Below the pieces are notes generated by a model. It worked only from the letters and a program-made list of their open reading frames with translations, was not told the DNA's origin and made no database searches. 9,895 bases of DNA from OFTM10 sp964196195. Lineage in GTDB: Bacteria; Actinomycetota; Acidimicrobiia; Acidimicrobiales; Aldehydirespiratoraceae. Positions within the stretch are counted from its first letter, which is position 1, and every line of letters begins with the position of its first letter. Below, one piece after another: positions 1 to 7,200 of the stretch. The position numbers and the translations under genes were made by a program. The DNA lies in NCBI GenBank assembly GCA_964196195.1, contig CAXMSE010000007.1:1-9895 (forward strand), read 5' to 3'.

Positions 1-1040
1 TCGACAGCGGCTACGACGTTCCCACCCACGTGGAGAACTACGAAGTGTTCTCCGGTGAAGGCGACGAGTCCGTGGTGATGCTCACCACCTCTACCGGTTC
101 GCCTCACACCGCGGCGATCGCCGAGGACCTCATCGAAGACGGGATGTTCGCCATCCCGCTGTCGTGGTACTCCGGCTGGGCCGATCCCGAGATCGGCAAG
201 AACGTGTTCGAGGTGCAGACCAACTACTGCGTCGAAGCAATGAACGGTGTCTCCTACCTTGCGGAGCAGTTCGGCAACAAGATTGCCATCGCCGGCTTCC
301 CTGGCGACTACGGCCAGGACGGTGCTATCGGTGCCAAGGTCGCCGCTGAGGCCCTCGGCCTCGAGGTGGTCTACGACGGCGAGGCTGCGGTTGTTCCCGG
401 CGCCGACCAGACGCCGGTGATCACCGGAATCGTCGAATCGGGCGCCGACTTCGTGTGGCTCACCACCAACCCGGGTACTGCTGCAGAACTCCTCGGTGGC
501 GCGGCCGCCGGTGGCTTCACCGGCATGTGGTCAGGTAACAGCCCCACTTGGAATCCTGCCCTGCTCAACACCGGCGTCGGCCCCTATGCCGATACCAACT
601 ACATCCACTCCACCTACACGGTGTTGTGGGGGGTCGGCGATGCTCCCGCTATGGCGGACATGATCTCGGTGATGGAGGCGCGTCGTCCTGATGCTCCCCT
701 CGACGACACCTACATCATCAGCTGGATCCAAGGTCGGATCAGTGAGCAGGTCATTCGTCAGGGACTCGCCAATGGCGACATCTCCCGCGACGGTATGGTG
801 GCTGCTGCCAACGAGATCACTGTTGATCTCGGTGGCCTGGCTCCCGACCAGAGCTGGGGTGGCGATCCCAACGACGGAGTCGTCCGTAGCTCCTACATGT
901 ACGACGTGGACATATCCGTCTACTCGCCGGGTGCCACCGTCTCCGAAGGTGGCGGCACGGGCTACGTCCTCCTCGAAGGTCCGTTCGTGTCCGACACGGC
1001 GGCCGCGTGGGACTACGAGCCCTGCTTCAAGCCCTCCTAG
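1..1040 (+). CDS. ABC transporter substrate-binding protein, Liv/HAAT type (5' truncated)
   Basis: The reading frame is open from base 3 to the TAG at 1038-1040 and has no stop before the left edge, so the N-terminus, including any signal peptide, lies outside; about 345 residues are visible. The product resembles the Peripla_BP_6 family (LivK-like binding proteins). The visible part has the two-lobe pattern of that family: a segment proposing an alternative site (TTSTGSPHT), a strand-turn with a conserved GDYGQDGA stretch, a following QTPVITGIVESGADFVW segment typical of the second lobe, and a C-terminal region ending in FKPS. It would act outside the membrane, capturing a ligand for the importer whose two ATPases follow. 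The family binds branched-chain amino acids, amides, or aromatic acids, and the ligand cannot be read from sequence alone. Its position ahead of a phenylacetate operon suggests an aromatic acid, which is inference. The GTG at 30 is an internal valine codon, not a start. Confidence 0.85.
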   Translation, partial: DSGYDVPTHVENYEVFSGEGDESVVMLTTSTGSPHTAAIAEDLIEDGMFAIPLSWYSGWADPEIGKNVFEVQTNYCVEAMNGVSYLAEQFGNKIAIAGFPGDYGQDGAIGAKVAAEALGLEVVYDGEAAVVPGADQTPVITGIVESGADFVWLTTNPGTAAELLGGAAAGGFTGMWSGNSPTWNPALLNTGVGPYADTNYIHSTYTVLWGVGDAPAMADMISVMEARRPDAPLDDTYIISWIQGRISEQVIRQGLANGDISRDGMVAAANEITVDLGGLAPDQSWGGDPNDGVVRSSYMYDVDISVYSPGATVSEGGGTGYVLLEGPFVSDTAAAWDYEPCFKPS

Positions 1041-1054
1041 GGCCTGAATTCTGT

Positions 1055-1091
1055 GATTGTGGGCGGGGACGACTCGTCCCCGCCCACAATC
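1055..1091 (+). terminator. Perfect 17-bp GC-rich stem-loop after the binding-protein gene
   Basis: Bases 1055-1071 are the exact reverse complement of 1075-1091, leaving a 3-base loop (act, 1072-1074). The stem core is gggcggggac paired with gtccccgccc. It starts 15 bases after the stop codon of the binding-protein gene and ends 36 bases before the livF start. No T-run follows; the next bases are tgaatccatt. It could be a partial (leaky) terminator or an mRNA 3'-end stabiliser that gives more binding protein than ATPase, as is usual for binding-protein operons. The palindrome is seen directly; its function is inferred. Confidence 0.55.
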
Positions 1092-1112
1092 TGAATCCAT
1101 TCGACCACCATC

Positions 1113-1129
1113 GGGGAACGATCGTCTTG
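1113..1129 (+). promoter_or_regulatory. Ribosome binding site and TTG start deciding livF
   Basis: GGGGAA at 1113-1118 lies 8 bases before a TTG at 1127-1129. This is the only purine-rich site near the point where homology to LivF proteins begins (MLEVANLEVVY). The frame is open upstream to 1007, but that would run through the hairpin and the end of the preceding gene. Confidence 0.6.
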
Positions 1130-1921
1130 CTTGAAGTAGCCAACCTTGAAGTCGTGTACAACGAGGTGATCCTTGTTTTGCGCGGCCTGTCTATCGAGGT
1201 GCCTGAAGGCGAGATCGTCGCCCTCCTCGGTGCCAACGGCGCCGGCAAGACCACCACCGTGCGCGCCATCGCCGGCCTGCTCGATTTCCATGAGGGTGAT
1301 GCCACCAAGGGCAGCATCACGTGGAACGGTGAAGACATCACCGAGGCGAGTCCGTCCCACATCGTGGAGGCCGGAATCACCCAGGTGATGGAGGGACGGC
1401 GCGTGTTCGCCGAACTCACCGTGGACGAAAACCTCGCCACCGGCGGCTTCACCGTTCGCGACAAGGCAAAGAACGCGGCATCCTACGACCGCGTCATGGG
1501 ACTCTTCCCACTCTTGCACGAGAGGCGCAAGCAGACCGCTGGCTACCTCTCCGGCGGTGAGCAGCAGATGCTCGCCATCGGCCGGGCCCTTATGTCGGAC
1601 CCGAAGCTCCTCATCCTTGATGAGCCGTCACTCGGATTGGCACCCATGCTCATCGAACAGATCCGCGACATCATCGTCGACATCAACAAGCAGGGGGTGA
1701 GCGTGCTGTTGATCGAACAGAACGCGATGATGGCCCTCTCGATCGCTGCTCACGGCTACATCCTCGAAACGGGCAAGGTTGTGATGGACGGCGAGGCAAA
1801 GAAGCTCCTGGCCGACGAGGATGTCCAGGAGTTCTATCTCGGCCTCCACGGCGAAGGTGGCGAACGCAAATCGTTCCGAGACGTCAAGCACTACAAGCGG
1901 CGTAAGCGCTGGCTGTCCTAG
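1127..1921 (+). CDS. livF: Branched-chain-amino-acid-type ABC transporter ATP-binding protein LivF
   Basis: A 264-residue cytoplasmic ATPase that would pair with the LivG-like subunit encoded next to drive uptake of the ligand caught by the upstream binding protein. Walker A is GANGAGKT (residues 35-42), the Q-loop glutamine is in ITQVMEGRR (about residue 86), the ABC signature is LSGGEQQ (141-147) and Walker B is LLILDEPS (161-168). The switch region reads LLIEQNA (195-201), with Gln where many ABC proteins have His; this is normal for LivF. The TTG start at 1127 is chosen because LivF homology begins there and a GGGGAA site precedes it. The family is usually about 235 residues; the extra length is a basic tail from about residue 243 to the end, rich in Lys and Arg. 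The gap to livG is 15 bases. The two permease genes are not in the window. Confidence 0.9.
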   Translation: MLEVANLEVVYNEVILVLRGLSIEVPEGEIVALLGANGAGKTTTVRAIAGLLDFHEGDATKGSITWNGEDITEASPSHIVEAGITQVMEGRRVFAELTVDENLATGGFTVRDKAKNAASYDRVMGLFPLLHERRKQTAGYLSGGEQQMLAIGRALMSDPKLLILDEPSLGLAPMLIEQIRDIIVDINKQGVSVLLIEQNAMMALSIAAHGYILETGKVVMDGEAKKLLADEDVQEFYLGLHGEGGERKSFRDVKHYKRRKRWLS

Positions 1922-1936
1922 GAAAGCTGATCCGAC

Positions 1937-2725
1937 ATGAGCGAACCACTACTCGAAATCGACGACATCACCCTTCGCTTCGGAGGCGTAACAGCCATCC
2001 ATAGTGTGAGCTGCCATGTGAATGAGGGTGAGCTTTTTTCGATCATCGGCCCCAACGGTGCGGGCAAGACATCGATCTTCAACAGCATCAGCCAGGTCTA
2101 CCGGCCCCAGACCGGCGACATCCGCTGGAAGGGCGAGAGCATCATGGGCACCCGCCCCGACCGGGTCGCCGCGATGGGTATAGCGCGCACATTCCAAAAC
2201 ATCGAACTCTTCCCCCAGATGACAGTGGTCGACAACCTCCTGACCGGCCGCCATGTGGCCATGAAGCAGTCGTGGTTGGCGGGCGCCATATGGGTAGGAG
2301 CGGCAAAGAAGGAAGAGATGGCAAACCGCCGCAGGGTGGAGGACATCATCGACTTCCTCGAAATCGAGCAGTGGCGAAAGCATCCCGTTGCCCTTCTCCC
2401 GTATGGTTTCCAGAAGAGGGTCGAACTGGGCCGCGCTCTGGCCATGGAGCCCGAGCTTCTCCTGCTCGACGAGCCCGTGGCCGGAATGAACCTCGAGGAA
2501 ACCGAGGACATGGCCCGCTTCATTCTCGATATCCGACGCGAACTCGGGATTGCGATGATCATGGTCGAACACGACATGGGCCTCGTCATGGACATCGCCG
2601 ATCGCATCATGGTGCTCGACTTCGGCGAGAAGATCGCCGAGGGAACTCCGGCAGAGGTCCAGAGCGATCCCAATGTGATCGCGGCCTATCTCGGGAGCAG
2701 CGATCTCCACGTGGCCAACGAGTGA
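1937..2725 (+). CDS. livG: Branched-chain-amino-acid-type ABC transporter ATP-binding protein LivG
   Basis: A 262-residue ATPase, the second nucleotide-binding subunit of the importer. Walker A is GPNGAGKT (38-45), the Q-loop is ARTFQNIELF (Gln 87), the signature is the LivG-specific form LLPYGFQKRVELGRAL (153-168, replacing the usual LSGGQ), Walker B is ELLLLDEP (173-180) and the switch histidine is in VEHDMG (His 212). The C-terminal part has the usual GEKIAEGTPAEV stretch. Length and motif order are normal for LivG. The ATG at 1937 is supported by AGGAAAG at 1920-1926, which overlaps the livF stop. The stop is 13 bases before paaZ, so transporter and catabolic genes are probably on one transcript. 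Confidence 0.92.
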   Translation: MSEPLLEIDDITLRFGGVTAIHSVSCHVNEGELFSIIGPNGAGKTSIFNSISQVYRPQTGDIRWKGESIMGTRPDRVAAMGIARTFQNIELFPQMTVVDNLLTGRHVAMKQSWLAGAIWVGAAKKEEMANRRRVEDIIDFLEIEQWRKHPVALLPYGFQKRVELGRALAMEPELLLLDEPVAGMNLEETEDMARFILDIRRELGIAMIMVEHDMGLVMDIADRIMVLDFGEKIAEGTPAEVQSDPNVIAAYLGSSDLHVANE

Positions 2726-2738
2726 TGCCCTGACGACC

Positions 2739-4757
2739 ATGAACGCGGTCGAGAGCTACGTACAGGGGGGCTGGCATCGACCCGATACCGGCACCTCGAT
2801 CCTCCACGCGGTCACCGGCCACGAGCTGGCCATGATCTCGTCTTCGGGTATCGACATGGCGGCGGTGGTTGCGCACGCCCGCGAAGTGGGTGGACCTGCA
2901 CTTCGCGACATGACGTTTCACGATCGCGCCGCGATGCTGCGAAACCTCGGCAAGCACCTGCTCTCCGCCACCGATCACCTCTACGAGTTGTCTACCGCAA
3001 CCGGCGCTACCCGCTCCGATTCGTGGATCGACATCGAGGGCGGTGCCGGGGTCTTGATGACCTATGCCAGCAAGGGACGCCGTGAACTACCCAACGCCAA
3101 GGTATTCGTCGACGGCGACACCGAAGCTCTGAGCCGCGACGGATCCTTCCTTGGCGTGCACATCGCCGCCCCCCGCCATGGCGTGGCGGTGCACATCAAC
3201 GCCTTCAATTTTCCGTGCTGGGGGATGCTCGAGAAGCTTGCTCCCACCCTTCTCGCCGGGATGCCGGCCATAGTGAAGCCGGCCAGCCAGACTGCCTTTC
3301 TCACCGAGGTGATGGTGCGTGACATCATTGAGAGCGGCCTGTTGCCCGAGGGCTCACTCCAGCTGGTCAGCGGGAGCGCGGGCGACCTGCTCAGCCATCT
3401 CGATGGCCAGGACGCAGTGGCGTTCACCGGGTCGGCCGACACCGCACGCAAGCTGAAGGTCCACCCGACGATCGTCGACCATTCGGTTCGTTTCAACGCC
3501 GAAGCCGACTCGCTCAACGCCGCGATCCTCGGAGAGTCGGCGGGACCGGGTACGGCCGAATTCGCGCTCTTCGCCGACGAGGTAGTGAAGGAGATGACCA
3601 CCAAGGCGGGCCAGAAGTGCACCTCCATCCGGCGGGTAATCGTGCCTGCGAACATCGCGGGGGCCGTCGAAGAAGCCATCGCGGAACGGCTCCGAAGCGT
3701 TCGGGTCGGTGATCCCGGCGATGAATCCACCGGGATGGGCCCGCTCGCGAGCATCGCCCAACGCGATGAGGTGAAGCGTGCCATCGCCGCCCTGTCCGAT
3801 GTGGGTGAGCCGGTTATCGACCAGTGTGAATTCCACGACGTCGACGCCGAGCGGGGGGCGTTCATGGCCCCCACCTTGATGAGAGCCAACGACCCTCGAG
3901 CGAGAGCCGTTCATTCCATTGAAGCGTTCGGTCCGGTGGCAACCGTGATCGCGTATGAGGGCACGGCCGACGCGGTGGAGCTCGCGGCATTGGGAGAGGG
4001 CAGCCTGGTCGCATCGGTCTTTACCCCCGATGGCGGCGAAGCGGCCGAACTCACTCTCGGGATCGCCGCTCACCACGGCCGTGTCCACGTGGTAGATGAG
4101 CGTTGTGGACGCACCAGCACCGGCCACGGTGCGCCCCTGCCTCAGCTGGTGCATGGCGGCCCCGGTAGAGCCGGCGGGGGCGAGGAGCTGGGTGGTATTC
4201 GAAGCGTGATGCACTACATGCAACGCACGGCGGTGCAGGGCTCGCCCGACATGCTCACCGCCATAACCGGAAAGTGGATCGAGGGCTCGCGGCGCAACGA
4301 TCATGGTCATCCGTTCAAGCTCCACTTCGAAGATCTCCAGATCGGCGACTCCATCGAGACGCCCAGCCGCACCATCACCATCGAAGACATCGAGCGCTTC
4401 GCCGACCTCACCGGCGACTACTTCTACGCCCACATGGACGAAGAGGCCGCCAAGGCGAGCCCGATCTTCGATGGTCGCGTCGCCCACGGCTATTTCGTGG
4501 TGGCCGCGGCCGCAGGATTGTTCGTGTGGCCCGACCCGGGGCCGGTGTTGGCCAACTACGGCCTCGATAACCTGCGTTTCGCCACGCCTACCTATCCGGG
4601 TGCCGAACTCAGAGTCTACCTCACGTGCAAGGAGAAGTCGTTGAGATCCGGCGCCGGTTATGGCGAGGTGAGGTGGGACACTCAGGTCGTCAACCAGGAT
4701 GATGATGTCGTGGCCGCCTACGACGTACTCACAATGGTTGCCTGCAAGGAGAGCTGA
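2739..4757 (+). CDS. paaZ: Bifunctional oxepin-CoA hydrolase / 3-oxo-5,6-dehydrosuberyl-CoA semialdehyde dehydrogenase PaaZ
   Basis: A 672-residue fusion enzyme, close to the length of E. coli PaaZ (681). In the family, the C-terminal MaoC-like hydratase domain hydrolyses oxepin-CoA and the N-terminal aldehyde dehydrogenase domain oxidises the resulting aldehyde with NADP+. The dehydrogenase domain covers roughly residues 1-515: NAFNFPCWGMLEKLAPT (154-170) carries the oxyanion Asn 157, FNAEADSLN holds Glu 255, and TKAGQKCTSIRR holds the nucleophile Cys 294. The strongly PaaZ-like block PLPQLVHGGPGRAGGGEELG follows at 467-486. The hydratase domain covers about 525-672, with the catalytic pair Asp 560 and His 565 in TGDYFYAHMD and a second conserved block GRVAHGYFV (579-587). 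All key residues are present and no frame break is seen. The start is the first ATG after livG; its Shine-Dalgarno site is weak, so it may depend on readthrough from livG. It is followed after 6 bases by paaA. Confidence 0.96.
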   Translation: MNAVESYVQGGWHRPDTGTSILHAVTGHELAMISSSGIDMAAVVAHAREVGGPALRDMTFHDRAAMLRNLGKHLLSATDHLYELSTATGATRSDSWIDIEGGAGVLMTYASKGRRELPNAKVFVDGDTEALSRDGSFLGVHIAAPRHGVAVHINAFNFPCWGMLEKLAPTLLAGMPAIVKPASQTAFLTEVMVRDIIESGLLPEGSLQLVSGSAGDLLSHLDGQDAVAFTGSADTARKLKVHPTIVDHSVRFNAEADSLNAAILGESAGPGTAEFALFADEVVKEMTTKAGQKCTSIRRVIVPANIAGAVEEAIAERLRSVRVGDPGDESTGMGPLASIAQRDEVKRAIAALSDVGEPVIDQCEFHDVDAERGAFMAPTLMRANDPRARAVHSIEAFGPVATVIAYEGTADAVELAALGEGSLVASVFTPDGGEAAELTLGIAAHHGRVHVVDERCGRTSTGHGAPLPQLVHGGPGRAGGGEELGGIRSVMHYMQRTAVQGSPDMLTAITGKWIEGSRRNDHGHPFKLHFEDLQIGDSIETPSRTITIEDIERFADLTGDYFYAHMDEEAAKASPIFDGRVAHGYFVVAAAAGLFVWPDPGPVLANYGLDNLRFATPTYPGAELRVYLTCKEKSLRSGAGYGEVRWDTQVVNQDDDVVAAYDVLTMVACKES

Positions 4758-4763
4758 ACGAGC

Positions 4764-5693
4764 ATGACCATCGATCCCCAGCAACGATTCGACGCAATAA
4801 TCGCCGCCGACGAGCGGATCGAAGCCGACGATTGGATGCCGGACGACTATCGCAGCACCCTCATTCGCCAGGTGGCTCAGCACGCCCACTCCGAGATCAT
4901 CGGGATGCAACCGGAAGGGGAGTGGATCCCTCGGGCCCCATCGCTGCGCCGCAAGGCGATCCTCACCGCCAAGGTGCAAGATGAGGCGGGCCACGGGCTC
5001 TACCTCTACGGCGCCACCGAGACCCTCGGCATCGAGCGCGCCGAGCTCCTCGAGCTCCTCCACACCCGCAAGCAGAAATACTCCAGCATCTTCAACTATC
5101 CCGCACTCACGTGGGCCGACGTCGGTGCCATCGGTTGGCTGGTCGACGGCGCCGCGATCACCAATCAGGTACCCCTGTGTCGGTGCTCGTACGGGCCCTA
5201 CGGACGAGCGATGGTGAGGGTCTGCAAGGAGGAGAGCTTCCACCAACGCCAGGGCTTCCAGATCATGCTCACCCTCGCAGAGGGCACCGATGAGCAAAAG
5301 GCGATGGCCCAGGGCGCCCTCGATCGCTGGTGGTGGCCGAGCATCATGATGTTCGGGCCACCCGACACCGAATCGATCCACAACGCCCGCAATATGGCGT
5401 GGGGAATCAAGCGCTACACCAACGACGAGCTACGCCAGAACTTCGTCGACATGACGATCCCCCAAGCTGAGCTGCTGGGGCTCACGATGCCCGACCCGGA
5501 TCTTCGCTGGAACGAGCAGCGAGGCCACTACGACTACGGCGAGCCCGACTGGGAAGAATTCATGCAGATGGTTCGTGGAGAGGGTGAGATGCCGGCCCAA
5601 CGCATCAGGGTACGAAAGTCCGCGCACGACGATGGCGCCTGGGTCCGTGAGGCGGCCGAGGCCTATGCACAGAAGCACGAGGCCGCGGCATGA
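4764..5693 (+). CDS. paaA: Phenylacetyl-CoA 1,2-epoxidase catalytic subunit PaaA
   Basis: A 309-residue ferritin-like di-iron protein. In the family, PaaA with PaaC forms the core of the multicomponent monooxygenase that inserts one atom of O2 into the ring of phenylacetyl-CoA, giving the 1,2-epoxide. The di-iron ligand pattern is visible: Glu 44 in HSEIIG, then ExxH in QDEAGHGLY (Glu 74, His 77), an acidic residue in WLVDGAA (Asp 128), and a second ExxH in KEESFHQRQGF (Glu 157, His 160). The conserved stretch HSEIIGMQPEGEWIPRAPSL (42-61) is characteristic of PaaA. Length is normal. AAGGAGAG at 4747-4754, overlapping the paaZ stop, supports the ATG at 4764. The stop overlaps the paaB start (ATGA), so the two are probably translationally coupled. 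Confidence 0.97.
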   Translation: MTIDPQQRFDAIIAADERIEADDWMPDDYRSTLIRQVAQHAHSEIIGMQPEGEWIPRAPSLRRKAILTAKVQDEAGHGLYLYGATETLGIERAELLELLHTRKQKYSSIFNYPALTWADVGAIGWLVDGAAITNQVPLCRCSYGPYGRAMVRVCKEESFHQRQGFQIMLTLAEGTDEQKAMAQGALDRWWWPSIMMFGPPDTESIHNARNMAWGIKRYTNDELRQNFVDMTIPQAELLGLTMPDPDLRWNEQRGHYDYGEPDWEEFMQMVRGEGEMPAQRIRVRKSAHDDGAWVREAAEAYAQKHEAAA

Positions 5694-5974
5694 CCGGCTC
5701 GTGGCCCATGTGGGAGGTGTTCGTGAGGGCTCGTAGGGGAGTCGACCACGTGCATTTCGGCTCGGTCCATGCCGCCGACGGAGAAAGCGCTCTCCAGGCA
5801 GCGCGCGATCTCTTCACCCGGCGCCAGGAGGGCGTGAGCATCTGGGTGGTGCGATCAAGCGACGTTGTGGCGTCAGATCCAGACGACGAGGCCGAACTGT
5901 TCGAGCCCGCCGCCGACAAGGAGTATCGGTTCCCCACCCACTACGAGCTCCCGGCCGAAGTCGACCACATGTGA
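5690..5974 (+). CDS. paaB: Phenylacetyl-CoA 1,2-epoxidase structural subunit PaaB
   Basis: A 94-residue protein, about the size of E. coli PaaB (95). It is a non-catalytic subunit that holds PaaAC cores together and is needed for electron transfer from PaaE. Family features seen are WPMWEVFVRARRGVDH at the N-terminus, GSVHAADGESALQAARDLFTRR in the middle, EGVSIWVVRSSDVVAS, and the terminal region EYRFPTHYELP ending in DHM. It contains no metal-binding motif, as expected. The ATG overlaps the paaA stop by four bases, with GAGG at 5679-5682 as a likely ribosome site. The paaC start follows four bases after its stop. Confidence 0.96.
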   Translation: MTGSWPMWEVFVRARRGVDHVHFGSVHAADGESALQAARDLFTRRQEGVSIWVVRSSDVVASDPDDEAELFEPAADKEYRFPTHYELPAEVDHM

Positions 5975-5978
5975 ACCG

Positions 5979-6728
5979 ATGACCGACCCTTGCCTGCTGA
6001 CCCACCTCCTCCGCCAGGGCGATCGCGCCCTGGTGCTGGCCCAACGACTCGGACAGGTCATCACCCACGCGCCCGAGCTCGAAGAGGACATGGCCGTCGC
6101 CAACATCAGCCTCGATCTGATCGGACAGGCCCGGCATCTCTACACCTACGCGGGTGAGGTGGAGGGACTCGGGCACGACGAGAACCACTTCGCCTACTGG
6201 CGCGGCGCCGAAGAGTTCTTGAACCCCCAGCTCGTCGAGCAGCCCAACGGCGACTTTGCCGTCACGATCGTCCGCCAGTTCTTCCACGATGCCTACGCCC
6301 TCCACTACTGGGAGTCGATGGAGGCGAGCTCAGATGCCACCCTGGCCGCGCTCGCCGCACGCGCTCGCAAGGAGACCAGCTTTCACCTGCGCCACTCACG
6401 GGGCTGGGTGGTGCGGCTCGGCGACGGCACCATGGAGAGTCATCGCCGTGCCCAGCTCGCGACCGATTTGCTCTGGCGGTTCACCACCGACCTCGCTTCG
6501 ATCACCGATGAGACCGACCTCCACGATTCCGGAGTGGTGCCCGACTCCGAGGTCGGTGGGTGTTGGAGCGACACCGTGGTGGCGGCGCTGGCGGAGGCCA
6601 ACTTGGAAGTTCCCGCCGATACCGACATGGTCACGGGTGGATGGCACGGCCACCACAGTGCCCATCTCGGCCCCCTCCTCGAGGAGCTTCAGGCCCTCAC
6701 GCGCGCGCACCCCGGAGCCCAGTGGTGA
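5979..6728 (+). CDS. paaC: Phenylacetyl-CoA 1,2-epoxidase structural subunit PaaC
   Basis: A 249-residue ferritin-like partner of PaaA, matching the usual length (248 in E. coli). PaaC is related to PaaA but does not hold the working di-iron site; it stabilises the heterodimer. Recognisable family blocks are LRQGDRALVLAQRLGQ (11-26), HAPELEEDMAVANISLDLIG (30-49) followed by QARHLY, LVEQPNGDFAVTIVRQFF (85-102), KETSFHLRHSRGWVVRLGDG (131-150) and the C-terminal AHLGPLLEELQ ending in GAQW. The frame is open upstream to 5865 inside paaB, but homology begins at the ATG at 5979. No clear Shine-Dalgarno site precedes it, so translation is probably coupled to paaB. The TGA overlaps the paaD start. 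Confidence 0.95.
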   Translation: MTDPCLLTHLLRQGDRALVLAQRLGQVITHAPELEEDMAVANISLDLIGQARHLYTYAGEVEGLGHDENHFAYWRGAEEFLNPQLVEQPNGDFAVTIVRQFFHDAYALHYWESMEASSDATLAALAARARKETSFHLRHSRGWVVRLGDGTMESHRRAQLATDLLWRFTTDLASITDETDLHDSGVVPDSEVGGCWSDTVVAALAEANLEVPADTDMVTGGWHGHHSAHLGPLLEELQALTRAHPGAQW

Positions 6729-7195
6729 ACCCGAGCCCCGCCGAGCTGGTCCTCGGTGTTGAAGACCCCGAGCTGCCTTATGTGACCATCGGCGATCTCG
6801 GCATGGTGAGATCGGTCGATGCCGACGGTTTGAGGGTGAGAGTCGTGCTGACGCCCACCTACACGGGATGCCCCGCAACAGAGCAGATACAAGCCGATGT
6901 CGAGACGGCCCTTCGTGGAGCCCACTTCGAGCCCGAGGTCGAGTTCGTATTGAGCCCGCCGTGGACCACCGACTGGATAACCGTCGATGGCCGTCGCAAG
7001 CTTTCAGCTGCAGGTATCGCTCCACCTCCTCCGGTCGGAGCGAGTTCGTCGATGCCCGTCGATACCCCGCTCGAATGCCCCCGCTGTGGCTCTCGACGCA
7101 CCCGCCGACTCGCCGACTTCGGAGCCACCGCGTGCAAGGTGCCGTACCGCTGCGGGGCGTGTAGCGAGCCATTCGAAGCATTCAAGGCGTACTGA
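6725..7195 (+). CDS. paaD: Phenylacetate-CoA oxygenase maturation protein PaaD
   Basis: A 156-residue protein with an N-terminal MIP18/DUF59-type domain and a C-terminal zinc-ribbon-like tail, the standard PaaD layout. DUF59 proteins help assemble iron-sulfur clusters; PaaD is needed for epoxidase activity in vivo and is thought to mature the cluster of PaaE. In the first domain, DPELPYVTIGDLGMV (14-28) and TPTYTGCPAT with Cys 49 are typical. After a proline-rich linker (about 98-113), the tail has CPRCGS (Cys 118, 121), TACK (Cys 137) and YRCGACSEPF (Cys 143, 146), ending in FKAY. I chose the GTG at 6725, which overlaps the paaC TGA by four bases and has GGAG at 6714-6717. The GTG at 6722 is an equally readable alternative one codon earlier. 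Confidence 0.94.
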   Translation: MNPSPAELVLGVEDPELPYVTIGDLGMVRSVDADGLRVRVVLTPTYTGCPATEQIQADVETALRGAHFEPEVEFVLSPPWTTDWITVDGRRKLSAAGIAPPPPVGASSSMPVDTPLECPRCGSRRTRRLADFGATACKVPYRCGACSEPFEAFKAY

Positions 7196-7200
7196 TCTTG
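7184..7200 (+). promoter_or_regulatory. Ribosome binding site and TTG start of paaE
   Basis: AAGG at 7184-7187 lies 10 bases before a TTG at 7198-7200, two bases after the paaD stop. An in-frame ATG exists at 7222 (residue 9). The TTG is preferred for its tight junction with paaD, but the site is weak and the later ATG cannot be excluded. Confidence 0.45.

Noticed and set aside
1007..1126. Upstream extension of the livF frame to a GTG at 1007
   Set aside because: It would overlap the end of the binding-protein gene and translate the hairpin. LivF homology starts at the TTG at 1127, which has its own ribosome site.
1949..2740. A 263-codon minus-strand frame exactly opposite livG
   Set aside because: It mirrors livG almost end to end and shows no domain. 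It is explained by codon bias in the real gene.
3354..5381. A 675-codon open frame on the minus strand opposite paaZ and paaA
   Set aside because: It is antisense to two well-recognised genes with intact catalytic motifs. Its translation has no recognisable domain and is low-complexity in His, Gly, Asp and Val. Long antisense frames arise easily when the coding strand is strongly G/C-biased at third positions.
6396..7181. A 261-codon minus-strand frame opposite paaC and paaD
   Set aside because: The plus-strand genes here have clear family motifs; the antisense product is Arg/Ser-rich without any recognisable fold.
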